55,571 bases of DNA from NCBI GenBank assembly GCA_946405135.1, contig CAMJGD010000020.1, positions 1 to 55,571 of the forward strand. Direction: 5' to 3'. This DNA is from an uncultured Clostridiaceae bacterium. GTDB taxonomy: Bacteria > Bacillota > Clostridia > Clostridiales > Clostridiaceae. The position numbers and the translations under genes were made by a program. This document shows positions 9,905-18,894 of this stretch, piece after piece. A model generated the notes under the pieces. The model did not search any database, was not told the origin of the DNA, and saw nothing but the letters and a program-made list of their open reading frames with translations. Positions within the stretch are counted from its first letter, which is position 1. The number at the start of each line of letters is the position of its first letter.

Positions 9905-10255
9905 GATTGTATATGAAAGACTGCAAGAATTTTTGTTCCAAATTAAGAATCTTTCTATTAGTGAGAAATGTTTTGCAAGTTTTTATGGATTGTTTAATAA
10001 TTGTCAATCTATTAATAAATAGATGGAAAAACAGCTAATATTTAAGAAGATTTAAATATTTTGGTGACATATTGACGAATTGAAAAAGATAGGGGGTATC
10101 TACCTTACAAATAATCATATAAACTGATAAAAATATATGAATTTTTAACTACAAAATAAATGCTTTAGGGGTAGTAGAGTTGCAATATATATAATATAAT
10201 AAGATATATAAAACAAATATTAACAGAAAGGATATATCCTTTAGAAGGAGGGATT
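9905..10255. other. Intergenic leader before the 2-oxoacid oxidoreductase operon
   Basis: About 350 bp without a supportable gene. It has only A/T-rich sequence and a strong ribosome site (AGAAGGAGGG) just before the next gene. A short partly symmetric stretch around 10090-10110 was seen, but no riboswitch or convincing promoter. Confidence 0.5.
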
Positions 10256-10918
10256 ATGAGTAGAATTAGGATTTTTACTGGTCACTTTGGCAGTGGTAAG
10301 ACAGAAATTTCTATCAATTATGCTCTAAATCTTGCAAGACAGGGCAGAAAAGTTTCATTAGTAGATATAGATATAGTTAACCCTTATTTCTGTATAAGGG
10401 ATATGAAGGATGAGCTAGAGAGAGAAGGTATAAGAGTAATATCTGCTAATCCTGATTTTTCGAATGCAGAGCTTATGGTAGTTCCTCCTGAAGTCATTTC
10501 AGTTTTTAATGATAAAAGCTCAGAAGTAGTAATTGATGTGGGTGGAGATGACATGGGAGCAGTGGTGCTAGGTCAATATAATAAATTTTTTAATGAAGAA
10601 CCCTATGATATGTATTTTGTCATAAATAATAATAGGCCTCTTACACAAGACAGTGAAGGCACTGAAGAGTATATGAAGTCTATAGAAAAAGCAAGCAGAT
10701 TAAAGGTAAGCTATCTGGTATCCAATACTAATTTATCTTATGAAACCACTGAAGAGCATATATTAAAAGGTGATATAGAAGTATATGAGCTTTCAAAAAA
10801 GCTTAATATACCCTATAAATATACAGTATGTAGAAAAGACTTAATAGATAGTATCAAAGATAAGATTCACGCAGAGCCAATGGGAATAGACATATATATG
10901 AAGCCACCTTGGAGATAA
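10256..10918 (+). CDS. P-loop nucleotide-binding protein (CobQ/MinD/ParA-like)
   Basis: A 220-residue ATPase-fold protein. The P-loop GHFGSGKTE is at residues 9-17, and the DIDIVNPYFCIRD segment at about 38-50 resembles the switch region of MinD/ArsA-type enzymes. VVIDVGGDDMGA fits the Walker B-like block. No partner domain is fused. It lies 45 bp upstream of the ferredoxin subunit of the 2-oxoacid oxidoreductase on the same strand and is probably in its operon. A role in cofactor or Fe-S handling or complex assembly is conceivable but is inference only. Confidence 0.8.
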   Translation: MSRIRIFTGHFGSGKTEISINYALNLARQGRKVSLVDIDIVNPYFCIRDMKDELEREGIRVISANPDFSNAELMVVPPEVISVFNDKSSEVVIDVGGDDMGAVVLGQYNKFFNEEPYDMYFVINNNRPLTQDSEGTEEYMKSIEKASRLKVSYLVSNTNLSYETTEEHILKGDIEVYELSKKLNIPYKYTVCRKDLIDSIKDKIHAEPMGIDIYMKPPWR

Positions 10919-10963
10919 CTAAAATATTACAATGTAATCGTTTAAAATAAGGAGGTAAATACT

Positions 10964-11173
10964 ATGCCAAAAGTTACATTTAGAGAAGAAAGGTGTAAAG
11001 GCTGTGGACAGTGCGTAATTGCTTGTCCTAAAAAGATTATAAGCTTTTCAGACAAGCTAAATGAAAAAGGATATCATCCAGCTACAATTACAAAAGAAAA
11101 AATGAAAGATTGTATAGGATGTGCATCCTGTGGCAGAATGTGTCCAGACTGTGTTATAACTGTAGAAAAATAA
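10964..11173 (+). CDS. 2-oxoacid:ferredoxin oxidoreductase, 4Fe-4S ferredoxin (delta) subunit
   Basis: A 69-residue ferredoxin with two CxxCxxCxxxCP clusters (CKGCGQCVIACP near residue 12 and CIGCASCGRMCP near residue 47). It passes electrons from the oxidoreductase core to soluble ferredoxin. ATG 10964 lies behind AAGGAGG, and the alpha subunit begins 23 bp downstream. This short two-cluster subunit, ahead of separate alpha, beta and gamma genes, fits the four-subunit VOR/KOR architecture. Confidence 0.9.
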   Translation: MPKVTFREERCKGCGQCVIACPKKIISFSDKLNEKGYHPATITKEKMKDCIGCASCGRMCPDCVITVEK

Positions 11174-11195
11174 TTTTATGAAGGGGGATCCAAAA

Positions 11196-12266
11196 ATGGG
11201 AGAGAAGGTATTAATGAAAGGTAATGAAGCCATAGGTGAAGCAGCTATACAGGCTGGTTGCCAGTGTTTCTTCGGTTACCCTATAACACCACAAACTGAA
11301 GTTGCAGCATATATGTCTAAGAGAATGCCTAAAATAGGTAGAATTTTTATGCAAGCAGAAAGTGAAGTAGCTGCTATAAATATGGTATATGGAGCTGCGG
11401 GGACAGGAGTTAGATCCATGACTTCTTCTTCAAGCCCTGGAATAAGTTTAAAATCAGAAGGAATATCCTATATAGCAGGAGCAGAGCTTCCCTGTGTAAT
11501 CATAAACATAGTAAGGGGAGGCCCAGGACTAGGAAGTATACAGCCTGCTCAATCAGATTATTTCCAAGCAACTAAAGGCGGCGGACATGGAGATTACAAC
11601 ATGCCTGTATATGCTCCAGCATCTATTCAGGAGATGGTAGATTTAATACAAAATGCTTTTGATATAGCAGATATATATAGAACTCCTGTTATGGTAATGG
11701 GAGATGGAATGCTTGGGCAAATGATGGAACCTGTTGAGTTTAAAGAAAGAGAAAAAAGAGAAATTCCAGAAAAAACTTGGGCTGCTACTGGGCTTAAAGG
11801 AAGAAAAGAACATAATGTAATAAATTCATTATATCTACAATCTGAAAAGTTAGAAGAGCATAACAAAAAGTTACAGGCTAAATATGCAGAAATAAAGAAA
11901 AATGAAGTTAGATATGAATTATTCAATTGTGAAGAAGACTGTGATCTTATTATAGTTGCTTATGGTACTACATCAAGAATATGCAAAAATGTTATAAAGT
12001 TAGCTGCACAAGAAGGAATAAAGTTAGGACTTGTAAGACCTATAACTTTATGGCCTTTCCCAACAGAAGCTTTTGATAAAGTAATAGATAAGACTAAATG
12101 TGGATTCTTATCAGTAGAGATGAGTGCAGGTCAAATGGTAGAAGATGTTAGATTAGCTGTGAACGGAAAAAAACCTGTAGATTTCTATGGAAGGACAGGA
12201 GGAATGGTTCCAAGTCCTGAAGAAATATTAGCAAAGGTAAAGGAAATAGTAGGAGGTGCTAAATAA
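11196..12266 (+). CDS. vorB: 2-oxoacid:ferredoxin oxidoreductase alpha subunit (VorB-type)
   Basis: Pyrimidine-binding-type alpha subunit, 356 residues. Signature segments are GNEAIGEAAIQAGC, FGYPITPQTE, SEVAAINMVYGAAGTG and TSSSSPGISLKSEG. The family oxidatively decarboxylates 2-oxoacids to acyl-CoA with ferredoxin. The match to the VorB (3-methyl-2-oxobutanoate) type and the nearby ptb-buk genes favour branched-chain 2-oxoacids, although 2-oxoglutarate cannot be excluded. The start was set at ATG 11196, behind GAAGGGGG; the in-frame upstream ATG at 11178 precedes that site. The stop codon overlaps the beta start by one base. Confidence 0.9.
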   Translation: MGEKVLMKGNEAIGEAAIQAGCQCFFGYPITPQTEVAAYMSKRMPKIGRIFMQAESEVAAINMVYGAAGTGVRSMTSSSSPGISLKSEGISYIAGAELPCVIINIVRGGPGLGSIQPAQSDYFQATKGGGHGDYNMPVYAPASIQEMVDLIQNAFDIADIYRTPVMVMGDGMLGQMMEPVEFKEREKREIPEKTWAATGLKGRKEHNVINSLYLQSEKLEEHNKKLQAKYAEIKKNEVRYELFNCEEDCDLIIVAYGTTSRICKNVIKLAAQEGIKLGLVRPITLWPFPTEAFDKVIDKTKCGFLSVEMSAGQMVEDVRLAVNGKKPVDFYGRTGGMVPSPEEILAKVKEIVGGAK

Positions 12267-13015
12267 TGGCAATAGTATTTGAGCCTACCAAGGCTTTATT
12301 AGATAGACCTACACACTACTGTCCTGGATGTACACATGGTATAATTCATAGATTAGTAGGAGAAGTAATAGAAGAACTTAATGTGTTGGACAAAACTATA
12401 GGAGTTGCTCCTGTTGGATGTTCAGTGCTTGCCTATGATTATTTTGCCTGTGATATGTTTGAAGCAGCTCATGGCAGAGCACCAGCTGTAGCAACAGGCA
12501 TAAAGAGATCTCGCCCAGATTCAGTGGTATTTACCTATCAGGGAGATGGAGATTTAGCTGCTATAGGTACAGCAGAAATAGTACATGCTGCTGCTAGAGG
12601 AGAAAATATAGTAACTATATTTGTAAACAACTGTATATATGGTATGACAGGTGGACAGATGGCGCCTACTACTTTACCAGGTCAAGTAACAGAAACTTCA
12701 CCTTATGGAAGAGATGTAGCTACTCAAGGACATCCTATAAGAGTAGCAGAAATGATATCAACTTTAGATGGAGCCTGCTATGTGGAAAGAGTAGCTGTTG
12801 ACAGTGTTCCAAATGTTATGAAAGCTAAAAAAGCTATAAAAAAGGCTTTTGAAAATGCTATAGCAGGAAAAGGATTTTCTTTAGTTGAAGTGCTATCCAT
12901 ATGCCCTACAAACTGGGGACTTTCTACTCAAGAATCTTTACAGTGGCTTAGAGACAATATGATACCTTATTATCCTCTAGGGATAAAAAAAGATATAACT
13001 GAGGAGGTGAAGTAA
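12266..13015 (+). CDS. 2-oxoacid:ferredoxin oxidoreductase beta subunit
   Basis: A 249-residue thiamine-diphosphate-binding subunit. The YCPGCTHGIIHRL segment near the N-terminus and the TPP/Mg motif GDGDLAAIGTAEIVHAAARG, followed by NNCIYGMTGGQM, are diagnostic. The beta subunit carries TPP and contributes to the active site with alpha. Translation is coupled to alpha through a shared A at 12266, and the gamma gene starts one base after its stop codon. No residues looked degenerate. Confidence 0.93.
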   Translation: MAIVFEPTKALLDRPTHYCPGCTHGIIHRLVGEVIEELNVLDKTIGVAPVGCSVLAYDYFACDMFEAAHGRAPAVATGIKRSRPDSVVFTYQGDGDLAAIGTAEIVHAAARGENIVTIFVNNCIYGMTGGQMAPTTLPGQVTETSPYGRDVATQGHPIRVAEMISTLDGACYVERVAVDSVPNVMKAKKAIKKAFENAIAGKGFSLVEVLSICPTNWGLSTQESLQWLRDNMIPYYPLGIKKDITEEVK

Positions 13016-13016
13016 T

Positions 13017-13553
13017 ATGGCATCACAGGAGATAATTTTTGCAGGTTTTGGAGGGCAGGGGATATTATCCATGGGAAAATTCCTAGCCTATGCAGGAATG
13101 GATGCCAATATGAATGTTTCTTGGCTTCCATCTTATGGACCAGAAATGAGAGGAGGAACAGCTAACTGTTCAGTAATATTAACAGATGAACAGGTAGGAT
13201 CACCTATAGTTACTTCTCCTGACACTTTAATAGTTATGAACAGACCTTCTTTAGATAAATTTGAAAACAATATAAAAACTAATGGACTTTTAATAGTAGA
13301 TTCAGATTTGGTTACAAGGGATCCAGAAAGAAAAGATATAGAGGTTATAAAAATACCAGCTCAAACTATAGCTCAAGAAATAGGATCACCTAAAATAGCT
13401 AATATGGTTCTTTTAGGAGCTTTAGTAGCTAAAACCAATATAGTTTCCATGGAAACTCTTTTAGAAGCATTAAAGGCTCATGGAAAAGAAAAATTCTATG
13501 AGATAAATAAAACAGCCCTTGAAAAAGGAGCAGAGTGTGTAGCTTCTAATTAA
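13017..13553 (+). CDS. 2-oxoacid:ferredoxin oxidoreductase gamma subunit
   Basis: A 178-residue gamma subunit. The diagnostic FAGFGGQGILSMGKFLA is at residues 8-24, then SWLPSYGPEMRGGTANCSV and the MNRPSLDKFE strand. This subunit closes the CoA-proximal side of the complex. It completes a delta-alpha-beta-gamma operon from 10964, ending about 90 bp before a terminator at 13643. Together with ptb and two kinases upstream it makes an ATP-yielding route from 2-oxoacids. Confidence 0.93.
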   Translation: MASQEIIFAGFGGQGILSMGKFLAYAGMDANMNVSWLPSYGPEMRGGTANCSVILTDEQVGSPIVTSPDTLIVMNRPSLDKFENNIKTNGLLIVDSDLVTRDPERKDIEVIKIPAQTIAQEIGSPKIANMVLLGALVAKTNIVSMETLLEALKAHGKEKFYEINKTALEKGAECVASN

Positions 13554-13642
13554 AATAATAAATATAAAATTGGTGGGGGAACCAAGTAGATTCGTATAGT
13601 GGACTAAATGGCTAATAGAAATATAAAGTGTGCGGATATTAA

Positions 13643-13681
13643 TTAAGCTACTTCAGTATGGTAAGTAGCTTAATTTTTTTT
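13643..13681 (+). terminator. Terminator after the 2-oxoacid oxidoreductase operon
   Basis: Stem TTAAGCTACTT/AAGTAGCTTAA with a loop of about 10 nt, followed by eight Ts. Confidence 0.88.
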
Positions 13682-13751
13682 ATACATATTTACATACTCT
13701 AGATTACAATTTAGTAATTGGGTGTATAATTTATAAGGTGAGGTGGTAGCT

Positions 13752-14597
13752 ATGAGAACCAGTTTAAACTTTTCAAATTCCCTTACTAAAATAGCAGAAA
13801 TGCAGGGGGATTCTATATTCCAAGTGCTTGAATATGATGAGCTAAGAGGAGGAACGGACTTAGAAGATGCTATAATGTTATCCTTTATGAAAGAAGCTCA
13901 TATAAGATTAAGGCAAATTAGAATTTTACTTGAAGATAGCTCTGTAAAGATAGAATCTGGAGCTCTTCATTTTTTAAAAGGTGACATAGAAATGAAAAAT
14001 AAAATAGGTGGTATAGTAGGTTTAAGTAAAAAATTAATCTCCAGCAAGATTACGGGAGAGAGTACATTTAAACCTATATACACTGGTACAGGAGAACTGT
14101 TTTTAGAGCCAAGTTTTGCTCATTTTGCACTCATAGAGCTGGAAGACGAAGAGATTATAGTAGATGATAGCTTGTTTTATGCCTGCGAAGAAAGCGTAGA
14201 GGTAGGAGTGGCTTCTCAAAGAAATATTTCTTCAGCATTTTTTGGTAATGAAGGTTTTTTTCAAACAAGGCTTTCAGGCAGTGGTATTGTGGTGCTGGAG
14301 ATACCTGTACCTGAAAATGAAATATTTAAATGCAGGTTGGTAAATGACGTTTTAAAAGTAGATGGAAATTTTGCCATACTAAGAAGCGGAACATTAGACT
14401 TTACTGTAGAGAAATCTTCAAAATCCATAATAGCTACTTCTACAGGAGGAGAAGGTCTTCTTAATGTATTTAGAGGCTCAGGTGAAGTGTGGCTTATACC
14501 TACAAAATCCATATATGATAAACTTAATGATGTAGGCTTTAACAAGATTTTAACTAGTACAAAAGGAAGTAGTGGTACTTATACAGATAATGAATAG
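13752..14597 (+). CDS. AIM24 family protein
   Basis: A 281-residue all-beta protein of the AIM24/TspB family. Typical segments are FQVLEYDELRGG, a LEDSSVKIESGALHFLKG strand pair and GSGEVWLIPTK near the C-terminus. Biochemical function in bacteria is not established. The start was set at ATG 13752, eight bases after AAGGTGAGG; an in-frame GTG at 13743 overlaps the ribosome site. It is a single-gene unit between terminators at 13643 and 14600. Confidence 0.8.
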   Translation: MRTSLNFSNSLTKIAEMQGDSIFQVLEYDELRGGTDLEDAIMLSFMKEAHIRLRQIRILLEDSSVKIESGALHFLKGDIEMKNKIGGIVGLSKKLISSKITGESTFKPIYTGTGELFLEPSFAHFALIELEDEEIIVDDSLFYACEESVEVGVASQRNISSAFFGNEGFFQTRLSGSGIVVLEIPVPENEIFKCRLVNDVLKVDGNFAILRSGTLDFTVEKSSKSIIATSTGGEGLLNVFRGSGEVWLIPTKSIYDKLNDVGFNKILTSTKGSSGTYTDNE

Positions 14598-14598
14598 C

Positions 14599-14631
14599 AA
14601 AAAGCTCTTAGAAAAAATAAGAGCTTTTTAC
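14599..14631 (+). terminator. Terminator after the AIM24 gene
   Basis: Stem AAAAAGCTCTTA/TAAGAGCTTTTT with a 7-nt loop. Confidence 0.85.
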
Positions 14632-14879
14632 TCACGAAATTATAGAGTCTCCTTAATGAATATTATGAGAAAACCATCCAAATGATATAGATTAAGTTAC
14701 TTATTTATAGGAGTATCATAAAAACATATATAAGCAAAATTAATATTTAAATTAATAAAATTAATATTTAAAATAAATAATATTAATTTATATAATATTT
14801 TTATTAATATAATTAATTTTACTATTGATTTAAATGAAATACTAGTTTATAATGTAACTATAGGAAAGAGGTGAATATA
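14632..14879. other. Extremely AT-rich intergenic stretch with a 16-bp direct repeat
   Basis: No gene. A 16-base repeat (AAAATTAATATTTAAA at 14736-14751 and 14757-14772, 21-bp period) containing the palindrome TTAATATTTAA is followed by further TTAAT motifs up to 14820. One helical-turn multiples suggest curved DNA or a regulator site upstream of the DUF2089 operon. Confidence 0.4.
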
Positions 14880-15242
14880 TTGCCATATAGGGTTTTAAGT
14901 AGATGTCCAGTATGTTCAAATAAATTAGCTGTAATAAAATTGAAATGTTCTAAATGTGGAACTGTTATAGAAAATGATTTTAGTCTATCAAAGTTCGAAT
15001 ATTTAACTTCAGATCAGTTAAAGTTTGTAGAAGTATTTTTAAAATGCCGAGGCAGTATTAAAGATGTAGAAAAAGAATTGGGTATTTCTTATCCTACAGT
15101 TAGAGCTAAATTAGATGAAGTGGTAAATGCGTTAGGCTATAGTACACCTAAAAGAGAGGACTCTGATAGCAAAGAAATTTTAGATATGCTTGAAAGCGGG
15201 GAAATAACTGCAGAACAAGCAGTAAATATGATTAAAAAGTAA
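14880..15242 (+). CDS. DUF2089-type zinc-ribbon/HTH protein
   Basis: A 120-residue protein. The N-terminal zinc ribbon has CPVC and CSKC pairs (residues 9-12 and about 24-27). A helix-turn-helix-like middle region (IKDVEKELGISYPTVRAKLDEVV) follows. The C-terminal helical hairpin ILDMLESGEITAEQAVNMIKK resembles the SHOCT-like helix of its neighbour. It is likely a DNA-binding regulator of its own operon, from the HTH-like part. TTG 14880 is preferred because GAAAGAGGTG lies at the right distance; the GTG at 14871 is inside that site. It starts a three-gene unit, upstream of an ABC exporter. Confidence 0.78.
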   Translation: MPYRVLSRCPVCSNKLAVIKLKCSKCGTVIENDFSLSKFEYLTSDQLKFVEVFLKCRGSIKDVEKELGISYPTVRAKLDEVVNALGYSTPKREDSDSKEILDMLESGEITAEQAVNMIKK

Positions 15243-15312
15243 ATTTCTATTAATTTTTTTTAGTTTCATAGGAAAAATAATCAATAAATATAAATTTAAG
15301 GGAGGAATAGTA

Positions 15313-15687
15313 ATGAATGAAGAAGTTTTAAGAGTTTTAAAGATGGTGGAGGAAGGAAAGATAGATTCAGAAAAAGCTGCAGAACTTATAGAAGCATTAA
15401 AGGATGGTAGTGAATCTTGCGTAATGCAAAACCAAAGTGCAAATAATGATGGAAAAATGCTTAAGATAAGAGTACTTTCATCAGACTCAGATAAAGTTAA
15501 TGTGCAGCTTCCTATAAACTTTATAAAAGGTGTGCTAGCAGCTTGTAAAAAAGTACCTTTAAATATAAAAGGTATTGAAAATGTGGATACAGAAATGCTT
15601 TTAAATGCTATAGATAGTGGCATTACAGGTAAAATAGTAGATGTTAATTCTGGAGATGGAGATATAGTAGAAATAGTTATAGAATAA
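15313..15687 (+). CDS. SHOCT-like domain protein with C-terminal beta domain
   Basis: A 124-residue protein. An N-terminal helical hairpin (EEVLRVLKMVEEGKIDSEKAAELIEAL) of the SHOCT-like/YvlB N-terminal type is followed by a domain running from about residue 52 (KIRVLSSDSDKVNVQLP) to the end. That C-terminal domain is visibly homologous to the whole next protein: both have a K-V/T-x-L-P strand, a long helix, a D-I/A helix and a VDxxSxD ending. Its function is unknown. Operonic position behind a DUF2089 regulator suggests a membrane-stress-type accessory protein, which is inference. Confidence 0.72.
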   Translation: MNEEVLRVLKMVEEGKIDSEKAAELIEALKDGSESCVMQNQSANNDGKMLKIRVLSSDSDKVNVQLPINFIKGVLAACKKVPLNIKGIENVDTEMLLNAIDSGITGKIVDVNSGDGDIVEIVIE

Positions 15688-15716
15688 TATGAGCATAGTG
15701 AAAGGATTATATCATT

Positions 15717-15971
15717 ATGAAAATATATATAAAAGAAGGAGAAAAAACTATTAAAATACCTTTACCTACTAGGCTGATCACTTCTAAGATTGTTATTAAA
15801 TTATTTGCAAAACAAGGATTAAAGTATGTGAATGAGGATGTCAAAAAATATGTAGATATGATTGATTTCAATGCCTTAGGGGATAGTATGAAACTATTAA
15901 GAAAATATAAGGGATTGAAAATAGTTGATATAAGTTCAGCAGATAATGAAAAAGTCACTATAGTATTATAA
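15717..15971 (+). CDS. Small protein paralogous to the upstream C-terminal domain
   Basis: An 84-residue protein matching the C-terminal two thirds of its upstream neighbour in layout (KIPLPTRLITSKIVIKLFAK, then YVDMIDFNAL, then VDISSADNEKVTIVL) but with no SHOCT-like hairpin. It is probably a tandem duplication followed by loss of the hairpin. The ribosome site before ATG 15717 is weak (AAAGG at 15700). Function is unknown. Confidence 0.65.
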   Translation: MKIYIKEGEKTIKIPLPTRLITSKIVIKLFAKQGLKYVNEDVKKYVDMIDFNALGDSMKLLRKYKGLKIVDISSADNEKVTIVL

Positions 15972-16038
15972 GTTTTTATAGTATAAATTTATCAATTTTT
16001 TAATCTTTATAGTATTTTGAATTATGGAGGTAACTTGC

Positions 16039-17037
16039 ATGAAAAGTGCCGTTGAAGTTAGGGATTTAAAGAAATATTTTATAACCCGAAAGAAAAAATT
16101 TTTTAAGACATTAGAGAAAAAAGAATTTAAAGCGGTAGATGGAGTAAGCTTTGACATATATGAAGGAGAAATATTTGGATTTCTAGGTCCTAATGGGGCA
16201 GGAAAGACCACTACCATTAAGATGATAACAGGACTTTTAAGACCTACTGGTGGATACGTAAGAGTAATGGGAAATGATGTGGATAAAAATCCTGTGGAGG
16301 CTTTAAAAAGTATAGGTACGGTTCTTGCAGGAGATAGAAGTATATATTGGAAGCTAACTGGAAGAGAAAACTTAGAGTATTTTGCTTCACTTTATGGATG
16401 CAGCAGCAAAGAAGCTAAAGATAGAACAAATAATATATTAAAGAGATTAGATTTAGAGGAAAAAGCAGATGTACTTGTAGAAAAATATTCTACAGGAATG
16501 AAACAAAAAATTGCTTTAGGCAAAGCTTTGATTTCTGAAGCACCAGTAATACTTTTAGATGAACCCACTCTAGGACTGGATCCACAGTCAGCACTTAATT
16601 TAAGAGAAATAATAATGGAGCTGAAAGAGGAAGGAAAAACAGTGCTTTTAACTACTCATTACATGGAAGAAGCAGATTTCCTTTGTGATAGAATTGCTAT
16701 AATAGATGGTGGGAAAATAATAGCTTTAGATACTCCAGAAAATCTTAAAAAAAGTATAAATAAAGTTAAGCTCATAAAGATAGAAGCAGATAATATAAAT
16801 GACAAAGTTTTAGATTGTATAAAAGCTATAAAGAATGTAGAAAACGTTATAAGCGAATATAATAGTGAAAACAGGAATTATACTCTTACTATACATCATA
16901 GCGATGGAGATAGCATAATTCAAAATATATTAGATTGTCTTTCAACTCACAAATGCAGTATACAAAATATTCATGTAGTGGAACCTTCCCTAGAAGATGT
17001 ATTTATACACCTTACAGGAAAGAGTTTAAGAGACTAG
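16039..17037 (+). CDS. ABC-2 type exporter, ATP-binding protein
   Basis: A 332-residue ATPase with Walker A GPNGAGKTT, signature YSTGMKQKIALGKAL, Walker B VILLDEPTLGLD and a switch His (TTHYMEEADFLCD). The C-terminal extension past residue 230 resembles the DrrA/CcmA-type exporter domain. The start was set at ATG 16039, eight bases after GGAGG (16026-16030); the ORF from 16024 contains that site. Two permease genes follow at once, so this is a heteromeric exporter of drugs, lipids or polysaccharide; the substrate is unknown. Confidence 0.9.
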   Translation: MKSAVEVRDLKKYFITRKKKFFKTLEKKEFKAVDGVSFDIYEGEIFGFLGPNGAGKTTTIKMITGLLRPTGGYVRVMGNDVDKNPVEALKSIGTVLAGDRSIYWKLTGRENLEYFASLYGCSSKEAKDRTNNILKRLDLEEKADVLVEKYSTGMKQKIALGKALISEAPVILLDEPTLGLDPQSALNLREIIMELKEEGKTVLLTTHYMEEADFLCDRIAIIDGGKIIALDTPENLKKSINKVKLIKIEADNINDKVLDCIKAIKNVENVISEYNSENRNYTLTIHHSDGDSIIQNILDCLSTHKCSIQNIHVVEPSLEDVFIHLTGKSLRD

Positions 17038-17048
17038 GGGGTGATACT

Positions 17049-17873
17049 ATGCATAGAATAAGGACTATAATTGCAGTGGCTAAAAAAGATTTGATTCAAC
17101 TCATAAGATATCCAACCTGGATTATCCAACTCATAATATGGCCTTTAATATTTCCACTTATGTATATAGTTTCAGGAATTGGTATGGCAGGACCTAATGC
17201 TAAAGGGTTTGAAAACTTTGAACACATGGCAGGAACTAGCAGTTTTGAAAGCTTTATAGTAGTAGGCATAATGGTATGGATGTGGACAAATTCTGTGATG
17301 TGGAGTTTTGGAACTTATCTTAGAAATGAGCAGACTAGAGGAACCCTTGAGTCAAATTGGTTATGTCCTATAAATCGTTTCGATATGCTTATAGGTGGTG
17401 CTGTGGTATCCATGGTAGATAGTCTTATTATGATTGTTATAAGTATAGCTGAATATAGACTTATATATGGTATTAAGTTTACAGGTAATGCATTAGAGTA
17501 TATTTTGTTATTTTTAATTATGATACCTGGAGTATATGGATTTGGCTGTATTTTTGCAAGTCTTGTGCTTTGGGCAAAGGAAACCAGTGCAGCTGTACAG
17601 CTTGTAAGAGGGATAATAATGATATTTTGCGGTATAAGTTTTCCTGTAACATTTATGCCAGTATGGATGCAAAACGTATCAAAAGCGTTACCTTTTACTT
17701 TTGGAATTTCTGCGGCTAGAAATATTATGATTGAAGGAAGCGGAATAAAGGGAGCTAGTAAGGACCTGCTATGGTGTTTGGTAATAGGAATTTTGTTTTT
17801 CATAGCTGGGCGAATATCTTTTATGATGGTGGAAAGAAAAGTAAGAAATTCAGGAGCCTTAGAAAGGTTCTAA
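17049..17873 (+). CDS. ABC-2 type exporter permease 1
   Basis: A 274-residue integral membrane protein with about six hydrophobic segments. It has the ABC2_membrane motif region NEQTRGTLESNWLCPINR, in which the E-x-W/TLE coupling helix is recognisable. The start was set at ATG 17049 behind AGGGGGTG, 11 bp after the ATPase stop. A longer in-frame start at 16935 would lie inside the ATPase gene and is less likely. It is homologous in layout to the next permease, suggesting a heterodimeric channel. Confidence 0.88.
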   Translation: MHRIRTIIAVAKKDLIQLIRYPTWIIQLIIWPLIFPLMYIVSGIGMAGPNAKGFENFEHMAGTSSFESFIVVGIMVWMWTNSVMWSFGTYLRNEQTRGTLESNWLCPINRFDMLIGGAVVSMVDSLIMIVISIAEYRLIYGIKFTGNALEYILLFLIMIPGVYGFGCIFASLVLWAKETSAAVQLVRGIIMIFCGISFPVTFMPVWMQNVSKALPFTFGISAARNIMIEGSGIKGASKDLLWCLVIGILFFIAGRISFMMVERKVRNSGALERF

Positions 17874-17885
17874 GGAGGGTAAGAT

Positions 17886-18713
17886 ATGAGTATTAGAGAG
17901 AACTTAAATGTGATACGAGCTAGATTTATTATATCTTGCAAAGTATATTTTAGATATCCGCTTAATTGTATACTAACTCTATTTGAACCAGTTATTTGGT
18001 TAACTCCATTTTACTTTATGGCCATGGGATTTAGTAGTGGAGGAAAAATAGAGGGATTTGAATATTACACAGGGAGTTCAGATTATGTTGGGTTTATAGT
18101 TATAGGATATATGGTAACTTGCTATATGAGCGTGGCACTATGGTCCATAGGATTTGCTTTAAAAGAAGAAATGTGGCAAGGAGTTCTTGAATCTAATTGG
18201 AGTACTCCAGCAAATAAAGTAGTATTAATAGTTAGCCAAAGCTTATTTAAGTTTTTTATAGCTACTATAGAAGTGATTATTACAGGAGTAGTCTGTCACT
18301 TTGCTTTCGGATTTAATATAAATAGTAATATTCTAAAAGCTTTAGGATTTTTGATTCCAGGTATAATAAGTTTAATAGGAATAGGCGTAGGAGTATCCGC
18401 TTTGGTTTTGGTTACAAAAGATGCTAATACCATTATAGATATATCTAATGGATTTATATCTGCCTTTTCAGGGTCATTCTTTCCTATAAAAATATTTCCT
18501 AAAGCATTGCTTTTCATATGCTTTGTGCTTCCAGTTACTTATTTAAATGATGGTATGAGAGGAATACTTCTTGGACAAGGAACTATTACAAGCATAAAAA
18601 ATGAGTTTATTATAATTATAGTATTAGCTTTTGTAAGTTTTATATTAGGAACTTTTATATTTAATAAAATAGAAAGAAAGTGTAGAGAGTTAGGTATGCT
18701 GTCAGGACATTAA
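17886..18713 (+). CDS. ABC-2 type exporter permease 2
   Basis: A 275-residue membrane protein with about six hydrophobic segments and the same coupling-helix pattern (KEEMWQGVLESNWSTPANK) as permease 1. It starts 12 bp after its partner behind AAGGAGGG. It is the last gene of the exporter operon; no clear terminator follows, and about 120 bp later a strong promoter begins the T-box leader. Confidence 0.88.
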   Translation: MSIRENLNVIRARFIISCKVYFRYPLNCILTLFEPVIWLTPFYFMAMGFSSGGKIEGFEYYTGSSDYVGFIVIGYMVTCYMSVALWSIGFALKEEMWQGVLESNWSTPANKVVLIVSQSLFKFFIATIEVIITGVVCHFAFGFNINSNILKALGFLIPGIISLIGIGVGVSALVLVTKDANTIIDISNGFISAFSGSFFPIKIFPKALLFICFVLPVTYLNDGMRGILLGQGTITSIKNEFIIIIVLAFVSFILGTFIFNKIERKCRELGMLSGH

Positions 18714-18832
18714 AAACTAATATTATAGGATTGACAAACTAATATTGAAAAGGTTATCTTATATGTATATTATATAATTTGTTTAAAAAAATAAAGCTTT
18801 ATTGATAAATAATTAAAAAAACTCCTAATATA

Positions 18833-18861
18833 TTGACAAATAGATAATAGACTATTATACT
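18833..18861 (+). promoter_or_regulatory. Strong sigma-70-type promoter of the T-box leader
   Basis: A consensus TTGACA at 18833-18838, a 17-bp spacer and TATACT at 18856-18861. It is the best-looking promoter in the window and lies about 35 bp before the first conserved T-box elements. Confidence 0.85.
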
Positions 18862-18894
18862 AGTTAACAATAGATGAATTCATAAATAACATTA

